Below are positions 41,001 through 53,639 of a stretch of 64,000 nucleotides of DNA, piece after piece. The stretch's first letter is position 1. Each line of letters begins with the position of its first letter. Location of the stretch: positions 22,373,395-22,437,394 of the forward strand of contig NC_135250.1 in NCBI RefSeq assembly GCF_964204865.1, read 5' to 3'. Source of the stretch: Styela clava (lineage: Eukaryota; Chordata; Ascidiacea; Stolidobranchia; Styelidae). The position numbers were made by a program, and so were the translations under genes. A model generated the notes under the pieces. It searched no databases. It saw nothing but the letters and a program-made list of their open reading frames with translations, and had not been told where the DNA came from.

Positions 41001-44000
41001 CCAGGCGTGGGAGCTAATTTTCAGGATCATTTCGGGCACTTCGTCCATCACGCCATAGAAGACAGTCAGTTTGCATCACATACGGTAAGCTGAAGTAGTA
41101 TTTCGCAGATATTGTGGATATGAATACGACAGTCTGAATATTTATGCGATAGTGGATGAATGCCGCATTCGCAAATTAAATTGAGACTACTGTTTAGACA
41201 CCGGAATCTATCACGGAATACATCATGAACGGTACCGGACACAACTCAGCGGCCTTGGGTGGCAGTGTCGTTCTTCATCATAGGACTAAGTATTTTGGAA
41301 CTAATGTTTCACTTAGCAACAAGTAAGTGAATATATATTTTACAAAGCAACTTGAACTATGTATGTATTAAAAAGTTGCTACCATTTCGATATATTTTGC
41401 GTAGCATTGGTGTTGTTGAAATTTTTCAAACTAGTTGGACCATAAATAATTTTCTAATAAAAGCAGTCAGAATCATTTCATCTGAGATACAAATTATTAA
41501 AACCATGCGATTTTTGTTAATTTTTTTTTGGACAAATTTGTCAAAATCAAACAAATAAATCCTTGTGATACGTAAAATAAATACAATTTCTCTTTTTCTT
41601 TTCAGAAAACGGCCATTCCCTAGTATTCAAGCACTTTTCACCTCAGCAAATATACCTGTCGTTTTCGAGCCGACGAAAAACGTAAGAAATTCATTAATAA
41701 TATATGAGAGTTTTCTTGATTTCAAATTTTCACCTCTAATGACTCGAACTGATTTTTTTAGTCATATAAAATATCAACTTGCTTTTAATTTTATGATTCA
41801 TGATTGGTCATCATGTAGGCCCTACTGTGTTTCATTCAAGAAAACGAGAGATATTGATAACATCTGAAAGAGCTAGACTACGACAATTTTATAAAGCAAA
41901 TTATATAGAATTTTATCAGGATTGTGGTGCAAACATAAAGAAATTAAGGAATCTGGCATTTCAGGAAAATATAATATCCTCCAAAAACATATTTTAACGC
42001 CGGATGTGTGTGTGCTTCCACGGAGTATATAGTCTCACGGTTTAACTATATAATATGTTAATATTTCAACTGATTTTATATTTAGCATACGTTTCATACC
42101 TTATTACTACTAGCAGTTTTGCATCCCAAATCAAAAGGTGAAATTCGGTTAAAGTCGACGAATCCGACTGACCAACCTATCATTGATCCAAATTATCTGT
42201 CGGAAGAAGATGATATAAAGATGTACATTGAAGGTAAAATTGTTTTGTGAAAAATAAATGTTATTATTGATCTATCTTAAAACAGGAGAGCTACGCTCAA
42301 ATATATGAATACGTAGCGACACCTAGTGGCGAATTCGGATGACGTCATAGCACTAAAAACGAATCTCATGTAGCACACAGATATATTTGAAATAAATAGA
42401 AGCAATAGCTTTTTAGGGAAAAATTCCATCCTCAACAACTGAAAATTTCAAAGCAAATGGTCCAGTAATCAATGAGAAAAGCGTTTTTTTCATAACGATA
42501 CCAAGAGGAATTCAAATAAAAAGAAGAAGAATACCAGCATAAAATAACGATTGTTATGTCCACTTACGAGTCCAATAATGAGACTATTCTACAAATATGA
42601 TATTTATACTGTTTGTATACTGTCCAGTAGATGGCAGTGGCGTGAAATACTGTTCCCCAACTTGCTGTGTCGGTCTAATTAAGTTTGATCACTCCAAATG
42701 TATTATTAAACGCTATTTTGACAAATGGCACAAATACCCGCGTAACTATATTTTATTTTCTTGATACAAAAAACATAATTCACATTTGGATTATTGGACA
42801 AGCTTGGTCCATCGTGATCAGATCTCACAAGGAGAAAAATACCGACAAAACAAAGAGAACGATTCTCAAATATAAGGGCACGAAAGCCAAAGAGAAGCAG
42901 CAGTCTACCTTACTCTATACAGTACTTTACCTATGTTCAGTATGGTACAGTTTTAATCTAAAATCAAATCAAAAGTCTGGCAACAACAATTTTGCAAAGA
43001 AATTTTTCCGGCAAGTCGAAATCGCGCCAAGCAAGAAAGAAATAATTGACATATCGTGCATACGCGCACATAAACGCATAAAATCTTGCCTTTCTGGTGT
43101 TTCAACGTAGTTTTTATAAACTCCTTTTTAAGGATTTAGAAAGCTTGAAGAATTTGAAATGACAAAAGCTATGAAAGAAATTGGATTTAGGCTGGTAACA
43201 CCTCAAGTATGCAATGGATCGCTCTACACTAACCCTCCCAGGTAATATCTGCCTCCTTTTGTTGAAAAATTTTCAGGGTTTCGTGAAGTATTCATTCACT
43301 TACGTCTATCCACATGCAACAGCAGGTAAAGCATATCAAAGTTTATTGAAGGTGATTTATTAAAAAGCAAAAACCGTCTGAGTTTTGCAGTGGATGGATG
43401 ATATAAACTTCAGCGTGATAGTAAACTGCAAGTCAATATTGAATCCAAGTTCATTATGCTTTCTTTATAAAAAAAAAAAACTGACTGAATATATAAACTG
43501 AATTTAACAATTAGATATTCATGTGCCAGATTTCAAGCAATTACTAAATCTACTGACACTAAACCACTACCCTAACAAAAATTTTATTTTCAAGGCCCGA
43601 CGAATTTTATCGATGTTACGTTAAAAGTTTTGGGTATGCAGCACATGCATGTTGTACTGCTAAAATAGGACAAGAAGGTGATGAAATGGCAGTTGTTGAC
43701 GAAAGACTTAGGTAGGTCAATCATTTCTTTTCGATATATATTGGTTATTTACAATCAAACTATGGCAAAGTTATCATAACTGAACTTGTATATGTTTCTA
43801 TACAATTTTATGTCGATCCAATAAACACAGAGTCCTTATTTACTACAGGGGTTAGTATTTTTGTTGGAGCGGTCCGCATTATTTACCTCTTTTTTTTGTT
43901 GTGAAGGGTCCGGCATGTTGAGGGCCTAAGAGTCGCCGATGCATCAGTCATGCCCCATGTGACGTCATCTAATACACAAGCTCCTTGTTACATGATTGGA

Positions 44001-44048
44001 CGGAAGGCGTCAAAAATGATGAAACAAGATTGGAACATGAATGAATGA
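38041..44048 (+). CDS. Secreted GMC-family FAD oxidoreductase, 13 exons
   Basis: Exons 38041-38146, 38375-38435, 38884-39028, 39339-39612, 39752-39872, 40270-40495, 40980-41084, 41198-41322, 41606-41681, 42086-42233, 43133-43241, 43595-43711 and 43907-44048 join in phase to 584 residues. That is a normal length for choline/glucose dehydrogenase relatives. The N-terminus is signal-peptide-like (hydrophobic residues 5-15). The FAD dinucleotide fold VVGAGASGAVVARGL starts at about 35, with GAGASG at 37-42. GMC signature 1 is PGGKILGGSTAINGM (about 109-123) and signature 2 is GALRTPQILMLSGIG (288-302). The likely catalytic His is H516 in YAAHACC; the usual G-T-C-K-M-G after it reads C-T-A-K-I-G. 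The second active-site residue is N560 in SSNTQAP. Such enzymes oxidise alcohols or sugars using FAD; the substrate here is unknown. AATAAA at 44078 is a plausible polyadenylation signal. Confidence 0.93.
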
Positions 44049-45688
44049 AATGCATTTTTTCATGGATGAAAATGATAAATAAAGAATATGATATATAATG
44101 CAGTTGGTTCTGTTGTTACAAAACGCACGAAATTAGAATAGTTGTAAAAAGCGGTTTAAAAGGAGTGAAAGCAAAATAGATAGGTTGAATAATTTTTTTT
44201 AATTTCAATCAGATCGGCAGTATAATATATTATATCTTATTCTATGAACTTTGATGAAGCATAAATCAGCAAATTTTGTTGTATTCAGTAACCAACGGAA
44301 GGTTTGGGTTGCAAAATTTTAGGAATCCCTTACCGAGTCGCGACCAAAGAGTAATATTCGACCCTTTGTTTAAAACCTATTTCAGACGCCCAATCGAGCC
44401 TAATTTTGAATACCCATTTTTATTAATGTCATACGACCCCCAAAATTTACCCAATATACAATAATTATATACCATTGGAAAGGTATTTTAGAGTACTATA
44501 CGCTAGATGTCACTGGAGGACCGTAAACTAAAACACCTCTTTCAAGAGGTCTCTCGTAACGTTAAAAAATAACAAAAATATTTACACTCTCTCATTCTAT
44601 CAGCTGTTGGACATCTATAGCTATTGTAAAGCTGAAATGTGACTATACAGTTGACTGCACATTGAATTTCTCTTTCATATGATACTAAACGCTTTTCCAT
44701 AGCGCGCGTTGTTCAAGCGTTTTGTAAATTTTCCGTTTGAGAAGTCACCACATCGAATCAGGCCAGGCTAAGCTTGATAGATCGATCGGTTGTTTGTTTG
44801 TGCTTTATCGCGTTGAAAGCTTTTGTGAGTCCTAATAAAACATTTATTATGAATCATAAAAGCTTATAATCGTCAGACAAGGAGAATTTGCGAGATAAAA
44901 CGCCTAACTTTTTTTCGGTGAGGCAGCTGCGATCAAACGACTCGATATTTTTATAACTTCCTGGCGTTGTGAGATGTCCACTCTCCTATGTTATATAGCA
45001 TATACAATGACCTTCAAAATAAGACCTTATCATACTAACTTTTGTTATTGGTTAGCGCGCAACGCCAAGGTTTATGGAATCATTTTCTTGTTGTGCGACG
45101 TTTTTATATCGCAGCGGGAAGTACACGCGTGATATGTAAGCGAAATTTTATCACTTCTAAATGTCATATAAGGTTCATTCTCATATCGTTGTGTGGGGAA
45201 TAAGATTTCCTTTCAAGCAAGACCATAACAAACATTCCAGACCTCATGATATACACACAGCATTGCAAAACGTCTGAAACGTCGCGCATGCGTCAGACCG
45301 GGAGGATTAGGTTTGGTTAACAAAACGTATAGCCTATTATCAAAGTCTGTTTCATAAGACAATTTCATCGAATCATCGCTTTTTCACACTAACTAGGTTT
45401 GGAACCATGATGCCTTTTTTGGTTTCTCGTAATTCTTTCTCTCTTGAGTCCAATGCGATTGTCTTGTATTGAGCTGTGTTTCACTGTGGTTTTTCTTTTA
45501 CGATATAAAAGTTTGTGACATTTCAGTCTAGTGGTTATCTAGAAGTACCCATGACATCACAACAAGTCAGAAAAAGATCAGAAGTTGGCCATAGAGTAAT
45601 GAAACAACAAATTTCTAATAAGAGAAACTCACATTTTTGTTTCATTTCAATTCAATATCAAATTCAACTCAAAATTTTGATTGATTCC
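44049..45688. other. Intergenic between the GMC gene and lectin-like paralogue A
   Basis: No exon was supported. From about 44345 the sequence is the left part of the tandem duplication unit whose second copy starts near 49637. Confidence 0.5.
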
Positions 45689-48166
45689 TCAGTAGAAATC
45701 ATAGCATTCTCCACGAAGTATTTCCATTCTCATGCTCAAATGTCCGTACCAACGCTGTGGATAGAGTCGCACGTAGCGGCAAACCAGTGGATTGGGAAAT
45801 ATATTGGTGACTTTAGTATTTCGGTCATTATTTCCTTGAAATACCTGGTAAAGTACATTAAATACCACGTTAAATAAAGAATTGAATGTTCAAACCTACA
45901 ACAAAGTGTGCCTACCTTCTCTTGATCATTTTCCATGATAGTTTGGAAACAGTTTGTAGAATTTCCGCACTTGATTTTATACGCAGTCACCCATTGATCA
46001 TAACTTGCTGGTCTACCTTGTGTTACAACTCCGGAAACCGCATTAGGCATTCTTAAATCGATTTGAATCCAGTCTCCGATTTGAGCTAAAACAAAAAAGA
46101 TCAATCAAAAAATAAAATTTTGGTACTCCCGTAGTATGTGTACCAGGTTAGGGTTAGGCCATAATTATATTTCGATTTACCGTATTTAAGTTCTATTACG
46201 AGTTCGGGGACCGTTTGTATCAGCCAAGTAAATACACCCCCTGCCCATAATAATCAGTCCCTTTACACAACTTGATGTAAAGTAGGCAAACAAAATTGGT
46301 TACCTCCATACTGGTACACACAGTTCTGGAGCGCCGAAATTTAAACCCAGCGTTTGAAAGAAAAAAACATGATTCAACAATTAGTATAAACTGGTGCGAG
46401 ACTTTCTTCTACATCTCAAGTAATACTTTTATAAATGATCCGGAAAAAATATTGGTATATATTTTACCTAATATTTTTTATTATTTGACACGACGAGGAC
46501 CTATATATCGTTTCGTTACTATGTTGTTGATGATTTTAGTATTCATTTTGTTGTTGTGAAAAAAATCACTTTCATCTTTAACTACTGGACCACTTGGTAT
46601 GAAAGTTCAGTGGTTAGTGATTGTTGTTGTCGCACAAAAGCAGTTACTTTTATTTAGTTCCAAAATTCCTGTGGGCTCTATCGGATTCGAGTTCTAATTT
46701 GGATTTTTTGTATGATGACGCCATCAAAATTAAAAATTGCGTTTGTGGCGGTTCCGCGTTAGAAATCGTAGCAATCTGGTGGTCAGTCGGAGTCGCGAAA
46801 CACGGTGCCGGTACTGTAAAAGATTCTATACTCGTACTAAGGGCTACTTCGTTTTGGCCTCCGTGTTCCCTATATTTGGAGATCACTCGCTTCTATTATT
46901 AAAATGCTGCATTGACACCCACGGAGTGCATAACCTGGCGATATCAAGACATGGTAATAGCATCATTTTACTCAATAGATTGAAAAAACTCACGTTTCCG
47001 AGAAATCCATGCTCCATATGATTTTGGGTTTGATGCAGGCTGTTCATCTAATCTTCCATATTGTCCATGATGAAAACTTTCCCAATCGGAAGAGGTTGAG
47101 ATATCCGCATCCGCAATGTCTCTGGACTTCATGCCCATTGCGCAAAATTCGACTGTGGGAAACATTTGATGTATTACTCGATTATTAGACCATTTAGGAA
47201 TTTGTGTGATTTGGCCAGTAATTTGACTTCAATTATTTTGACTTCAAATGCTTTGATGATTTTTTTTTTTCAATTTGTGAAAAAATGGATTATTTCATTA
47301 GTGTTGTTTTTGGAATTTGTAAGTGGTCATCTCAAAATCATATTTATAGAGGATAGTCTATTCAAAATATTGAACTCAATTTTTATGGCTATTGTTCAAC
47401 TCAGTTTGCGAATTCCGGCAGCTATCTTCGTCTATAATGTTTTGCTCACGACTTGGCTTAGTCAATTTTATAAATATAATCCGCCGAAAATAGCCAGAAT
47501 TTATATAATACAATTCTTACGTTTCTTATTCGGTGTGAAGACTTTCTTCATCATGATAATTGTATCTGTAAAACAGGTTACATAGTTGCAATAGAAAAGA
47601 CTAATTCAAGTTTATCATTTTTAAAAACGTTTTTTTACAATAATCAGAAAAAATATGCGAAAATGGGTTTAATTATTTTTCGTTGCTCTGTTTTATTGTG
47701 CATATACTGTTCTATCTGTATCTCACTTCAACAAATGGCAATTCAGATAATGCAATTTTAGCAGATGTCTAATAAATACAGTTTATTATTATTTTAATAC
47801 TTAGAAAAACTCATTCCTATTTGGCAAATGCTTTTACTAACGTCAGATACATAGAAACAAAGTTACCAATTTTTCTTAATTTAAAAGTACGCCGAGGTGA
47901 ATTCAATTTTTACCTTCTAATTGTTTTACTCTTGCTTCAAGTGCTTCCGATGTCCCTGTTGCGCCAGTGTCACCTTTCGCACCTTTGTTTCCTTGAGAGC
48001 CAACTGGGCCTCTCTTGCCTGGCCTTCCTTGACATGTTGCCGTATTGCAAGAGTTTTGTTTGTCAGACATGAGAGCAGTGCAAAACTCAAAAACATTGGG
48101 TATGTCACAGGAGGCGAGCATACCCACTGAAGTGAGGGATAGTAACACAACCACGAACTTACCCAT
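45689..48166 (-). CDS. Secreted collagen-like/F5/8C (discoidin) protein, paralogue A
   Basis: Minus-strand exons 47914-48166, 46994-47152, 45916-46085 and 45689-45844 join in phase to 245 residues. In order there are a signal peptide (1 to about 19), a Cys-rich spacer (C20, C29, C40, C45) and eight Gly-X-Y triplets (47-71, GRPGKRGPVGSQGNKGAKGD). A short heptad region follows (EALEARVKQLE, 74-84), then one F5/8 type C domain from about 86 to the end. The domain shows EFCAMGMKSRDIADADIS, IGDWIQIDL, VSGVVTQGR, and the closing CRYVRLYPQRWYGHLSMRME. The layout suggests a secreted oligomer held by a collagen stem with a carbohydrate- or lipid-binding head, as in soluble recognition lectins; ligand unknown. 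Exon lengths equal those of paralogue B exactly. Introns hold dispersed repeats. Confidence 0.92.
46125..46285 (+). repeat. Dispersed repeat D with GGTTAGGGTTAGG core
   Basis: Contains GTACTCCCGTAGTATGTGTA, GGTTAGGGTTAGGCCATAAT and TTCTATTACGAGTTCGGGGA. The same order is found at 50745-50885 (in paralogue B) and, folded back on itself, at 55790-55935. It lies in an intron of paralogue A. Confidence 0.6.
46640..46910 (+). repeat. Dispersed repeat family A, copy in paralogue A intron
   Basis: Carries TTCCTGTGGGCTCTATCGG, GGCGGTTCCGCGTTAGAAAT and GTGCCGGTACTGTAAAAGAT in the family order. The equivalent intron of paralogue B has a copy at 51220-51450, so insertion predates the gene duplication. 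Confidence 0.65.
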
Positions 48167-48330
48167 ATTGGATTAATGAAGCGAATTAAACTATTACTAT
48201 CGAAATCGATATCAACTAAACCCCCTAATATAGCATTGGAACAATAAATATATTTTGAAATTTCAATATCAGAAAAATTTCATGGTAAACACGGTACACG
48301 ATAAATTCTTATAATGCATCGCTGCCTTAA

Positions 48331-48919
48331 CACAGTGTTTCCCAAACTTTTTCGTTACATACCTCCATATACATATTTGGGATTACACTATTCATCCCTC
48401 ACTACGCATAAAAACATTGTTTTCGTTTGTCTAAATTTTCCTTTGCACTTCGACTCGCCCACACACAATAGCTTATTATATATCGATAATTACGTATTGA
48501 ATATAATAATACTAAGTAACTGAACAATATTTGTAAAATACACCAGATACAAAGAAACTCCTCCACGGCTGGGAAACGTTGCCTCAACAGCTTTAGGAGC
48601 GACTCTCATTTACATTCGTCTTTCGAATTTACATTCACATGTCTTGCAGCCATCAACAGTATGACCAGGCGTAGATTGTCCGCATTCCTCACCTCTCTGC
48701 TTTAGTATTGCATGACCATTTTTGGTATTGAGCTCATTTAACCTGACAATGTGATTTTGAATTCCATTACACTTGGGAATTATTCGTCATGTCTCGAAAT
48801 ACTCTCGACATGCGCGTGTACGGTGATAGCATCACTGTGGCAATTTGTGGTTAAATTACTAAGGGCACAAAGGTCTCGTTTATTCAGATAATCTAATCCT
48901 AGGCCTCGGATCCAACACT
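48331..48919. mobile_element. Degenerate hAT element upstream of paralogue A
   Basis: Begins CAGTGTTTCCCAAACTTTTT. The right end is mutated (CCTCGGATCCAACACTTG). The better-preserved sister at 52888-53515 shows the ends clearly. Both copies lie at the same distance upstream of their lectin-like gene, so the insertion was duplicated along with it. Confidence 0.65.
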
Positions 48920-49229
48920 TGACCTACCAATTAATCACGCAATCATTTTCTTTGAAAAAAGTCTAACAATATATTTTCTGATCATTTTCTTCACATTTAT
49001 TTTGTTGTTTTTTTTACAAATATTTTTCAGCTGTTTCTCACTGGCGAAACCAAATTATAAACCTCTTATGCCTGAACTTTCGTTCATCTCGCCTAACAAC
49101 AATTTTTCTTTAGCCTTCAAAAGAGTTCGTGATGTTGAGTGTTCAAATATTATCGATAAATCTGCTATTTCCAATAAGACGCATTCTAATGTTCAATCAT
49201 TTTACTTGGATAAAAAAAAATATGTTTCG

Positions 49230-49640
49230 GACCAATCTGTCAAAATCCAACAAATAAAAAGATTTGTGATTTGTAAAAAAAAAAAATTTTTTTTTTTCTC
49301 GAAAACGGCCATTCCCTAGTATTCAAGCACTTTTCACCTCAGCAAATTTACCTTTTGTTATCAAGCCAATGAAAAACATAAGAATTTCATTCTTAATATA
49401 TGAAAGCTTCACCGGTTTCAAATCCCACTTCCGAACTTTGAACTTCTTTTTTATCCATATAAAATATTTTATACAGTCCAATAACAAGTTTATAAATTGA
49501 TAATGTTGGCATTATTAGATGCAAATGTTGAAAACTTGCTTTCTATTTTATGATTCATGATCAATCATCATATACTGTACTTGATTCGAGAAACATCGAG
49601 AAAGCTCGATGAGAGACACAATCTGAAAGAGCTCCCAAAG
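49230..49640 (+). pseudogene. Decayed copy of GMC oxidoreductase exon 9 and flanking introns
   Basis: The stretch AACGGCCATTCCCTAGTATT through GAAAAACATAAG matches GMC exon 9 (41606-41681), and matching intron sequence continues to about 41876. The exon has lost both splice sites: the acceptor AG reads CG, and the donor GT reads AT. A ~75-bp insertion is present. At about 49637 the match jumps from the position equivalent to 41876 to the one equivalent to 44345. GMC exons 10-13 are therefore absent. Confidence 0.85.
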
Positions 49641-50310
49641 AGTAATTTTCGACCCTTGGTTTAAATGGTTAACATAGCTGGGGTTACCATATTTTTGTGA
49701 CTTCAAAGCGGGACGCCTCCAAAGACAACGTCCCCTTAGCTGTGATTTTGTAACTTTACATTTTCCGATTTTACTACATAGTCCTACATTTAAAGCTATC
49801 CCGGCTGTCTTTATTGACCATATTGTCATCGAGAGTTCATGCGCATATTCTCTGTCCAAATATCGGACGTATGGTAAGCCTAAACATAGCGTATAGCCTA
49901 TAATCAAGCGTCTTTGTGTCTAACCTTGTTTCTAATAAGTATTATTAGGGGAATTAGTGTTTCATAAGACAATTTCGTCGATTCGTCGCTTTTCCACACT
50001 AACAAGATTTGGAATTATGGTGTCATAATTGTTTTCTCGTAATTACTCCTCGCTTCTACAAATCCGCATGGTTGTCCTTCTCTCTTGAGTCCGCTGCGAT
50101 TATCTCGTATTAAGCTGTGTTTCGCTGACGTCATCCACTTACGCTATAAAAGTGTGTGACTTTTCAGTGTAGTGTTCATCTAGCAGTGCCCATGACATCA
50201 CAACAAGTCAAGATAAAAAAAGTTGTCCATAGAGTATTGGAATAACAAAATTCACACTTTGGTTTTGTTTCTCTTTAATTCAAATTCAAATCAAAATCTT
50301 GACTGATTTC

Positions 50311-52721
50311 TCAATAGAAATCGTAGCATTCTCCACGAAGTATTTCCATTCTCATGCTTAAATGTACATGCCAACGCTGTGGATAGAGTCGCACGTAGCG
50401 GCAAACCACTGGATTGGGAAATATATTTGTGACTTTAGTATTTCGGTCATTATTTCCTTGAAATACCTGGTAAAGTATATTAAATACAACGTTAAATACA
50501 AAATTAAATATTTAAACTTACAACAAAGTGTGCCTACCTTCTCTTGATTATTTTCCATGATGGTTTGGAAACTATTTGTAAAATTTCCGCACTTGATTTT
50601 ATACGAAGTCACCCATTGATCATAACTTGTTGGTCTACCTTGTGTTACAACTCCAGACACCGCTTTAGGCATTCCTAAATCGATTTGAATCCAATCTCCG
50701 ATTCGGGCTGGAACAAAAGAGTTCAATCAAAAACTAATATTTTAGTACTCCCGTAGTATGTCTAACAGGTTAGGGTTGGGCCATAGTTTTATTCCTATTT
50801 TCCATATTTTAGTTCTATTACGAGTTCGGGGACTGTTTGTGTTAGCCGAGTGAATATACCCCCTGTCCATAGATTTCAGTCCCTGTACACAACTTGATGT
50901 AAAGTAGGCAAACAAAATTAGTTACCTCCATACTGGTACACACACGCCTGGTGCGCCAAAATTTTAACCCAGCGTTTAAAAAACAAAAACATGATTTAAC
51001 AATTAGTATAAATTGGTGTGAGATTTTTTATTTTTTATTTTCGAATATAAGGACTGCTTCGCTTTGGTCCACGTGTCCATATATTTGAGCGTTGCTCTCT
51101 TGTGTTATTGTTTTTAGTAATCGTTTTCTTGTTGTAAAAATCGCTTTTTTCTTCAACTACTGAACCATTTGCTCTGAAATATCAGTGGTCAGTGAATGTT
51201 GTTGTTACTTTTATTCATTACCAAAATTCCTGTGGGCTCTATCGCTTTTCAATATGAATTTTTGTGTGATGACGCCATCGAAAAAAAACATTGCGTGTGT
51301 GTGCGGTTCCGCGTTCGCTATCGTGGCGATCTCGTGGTCAGTCGAAGTTGCGAAATTCAGTGCCGGTAGTGTAAAAAATTTGATACCCGTACTAGGCTAC
51401 TTCATTTTGGTTTTCGTGTCCCATATATTTGAGCATTGATCTCTTCTATTAAAAAAAACACTGCATCGATACCCATTTTGACGATATTAAGACAGGATAA
51501 TAACAGCATTTCACTCAGAAGATTGGAAACTTTAAAACTCACGTTTTCGAGAAATCCATGATCCATATGAAGTTGGGTTTGATGCAGGCTGTTCATCTAA
51601 TCTTCCATATTGTCCATGATGAAAACTTTCCCAATCGGAAGAGGTTGAAATATCTGCATCCGCAATGTCTCTGGACTTCATGCCCATTGCGCAAAATTCA
51701 ACTGTGGGGAACATTTGATGTATTACTCGATTATCAGATCATTTAGGAATTTGTATTAATACTCCGATTGTCAGTAATTTGATGTAATGAATTTTAGTTT
51801 TTAATTTCAAACATTTTTGCATCTCAACAAATTTTGCATCTCGAAAAAAAAATAAATGCTTTGATGAACTTGAGCTTTAAAAAAATCCGGAACATTTTAT
51901 TATAGGGTTGTTTACGGAACTTGTAAGTGGTTATCTCGAAAACATATTTATAGATGAAAATTTTTTCAAAATATTGACCTCGATTTTTATGGTTATCTTA
52001 AACCTATTTTCTAAATTCCGGCAGATATATTTGTCTATCACGTTTTGCTCACGATTTAGTATAGTCGTTTTTATAACATAGTTCACTGAAAATAGCTAGA
52101 ATTTATATATATATATATATATATATGAATTGTTACGTTTCTGATTCGGTGTGAAGACTTTCTTCATCATGGCAATTGTATCTGTAAAACAGATTACATA
52201 GTTGCAATAGAAAAGACTAATTCAAAAAATATGCAATAATGTGTTTAACTGTTTTTCGTTTTTTTTCATAAACCGGTTCAATTTGTGTTTTGTATCTCAC
52301 TTCTACAAATGGCAGTTCCGATAATGCAATTTTAACATGTGTCTAATAAATACAGTTTCTTATTATTTCAATAAATATTAAAAATTAGGTAAATTCTTTT
52401 ACTAAACACAGATTTATAGAAACGAAATTTATTTTCCTAATTCAAAAGTACACCAAGATAAATGCGACCTTCTAGTTGTTTTACTCTTGCTTCAAGTGCT
52501 ACCGATGTCCCTGTTGCGCCTGTGTCACCCTTCACACCTTTGTTTCCTTTGGGGCCAACTGGTCCTCTCTTGCCTGGCCTTCCTTGACATGTTGCCTTAC
52601 TGCAAGAGTTTTGTTTGTCGGACATGAGAGCAGTACAAAACTCGAAAACATTGGGTATGTCACAAGAAGCGAGCATACCCAATGAAGTGAGGGAAAGTAA
52701 TACAACCATGAACTTCGCCAT
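50311..52721 (-). CDS. Secreted collagen-like/F5/8C (discoidin) protein, paralogue B
   Basis: Minus-strand exons 52469-52721, 51543-51701, 50538-50707 and 50311-50466 have the same lengths (253, 159, 170 and 156 bases) as paralogue A and also give 245 residues. Signal peptide, Gly-X-Y stem (GRPGKRGPVGPKGNKGVKGD), heptad region and F5/8C domain are conserved. Differences are scattered, for example GMPKAVSGV for RMPNAVSGV and CGNFTNSFQ for CGNSTNCFQ, where one domain Cys becomes Ser. The first donor has changed from GTAAAA in A to GTCGCA here. If it is not used, translation reads on for a few residues to a stop at 52437 and the head domain is lost. The gene may thus be active, weakly spliced or newly silenced. 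Spacing to A is 4,555 bp, same orientation. Confidence 0.88.
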
Positions 52722-52887
52722 ATTGGACTACTTAATGACTCAGATTAAACTAATACTACTGAAATTGATTTAATTCAATCAAATCGCTTAATCTAGCATT
52801 GGAACAATAAATATATTTTGAAATTTCAATATCAGAAAAATGTCATGAGTAGACAGTAAATCCTTATATTGCACAGATGCCTTAACA

Positions 52888-53515
52888 CAGTGTTTTCCAA
52901 TTTTTTTCGTTTCACACCTCCATATGCTTATGTAGGATTACTTTATTCCTCCCTCGCTACGCATAAAAACATTGTTTCCGTTTGTCTAGATTTTTGAGGA
53001 TCTTTCGCACTTTGACTCGCACACACACAGTTATAATATATATAGTTTATAATACATCGATAATTACGTATTAAAATAACACTAAATAACTGAACAATAT
53101 TTGGGAAAATACATCAGATACAAAGGAACTCCTACTACACGGTCCTTAACAGTTTTAGAAGCGACTCTCATTTACATTCTTTTTTTTCTAATTTAAATTC
53201 ACATGACCTGCAGCCATCAACAGTATGACCAAGCGTAGATTGTCTACAATCCTAACCTTTTTTGAAGCTTAGCTGCTGCTTCCGTATCGCATGAACATTT
53301 TTGGTATTCAGCTCACTCAACCTGACAATGTCATTTTGAATTTCATTAAACGCGGGAATTATTCGGCATGTCTCGAAAGACCCTTAAGGTCATCTGCGAC
53401 ATGCGCGTGTACGGTGATAGCATTACTTTGACAATTTGTGGTTAAATTACTCAGGGCACGAAAGTCACGTTTATTCATGTAATCTAATCCAATGCCTCGG
53501 GGTTGGGAAACACTG
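52888..53515. mobile_element. Non-autonomous hAT-like element upstream of paralogue B
   Basis: Left end CAGTGTTTTCCAATTTTTTT and right end GGGGTTGGGAAACACTG form an imperfect terminal inverted repeat of CAGTGTTTCCCAA type. No convincing 8-bp duplication remains (CCTTAACA against TTTTAGTC). It is the sister copy of 48331-48919. Confidence 0.65.
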
Positions 53516-53639
53516 TTTTAGTCTAAATCAAGATAAACAAGAGTAAAGATTACGGCTGCGAAGAGTGATGGTGGACAATAACAATGTAATACCAACACGA
53601 ATATTTTTCATTTGTTTCTCGCTGGCGAAACCAAATTAA

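Noticed and set aside
42685-43110. 141-codon open frame in GMC intron 10
   Set aside because: Low-complexity basic composition, no motif, lies wholly between two well-phased exons.
46140-46170. Interstitial telomere array (TTAGGG)
   Set aside because: Only two units, embedded in a dispersed repeat with other conserved sequence.
47166-47585. 139-codon open frame opposite the lectin-like gene A
   Set aside because: It lies in intron 1, is AT-rich and hydrophobic by composition, and is not kept in paralogue B's intron.
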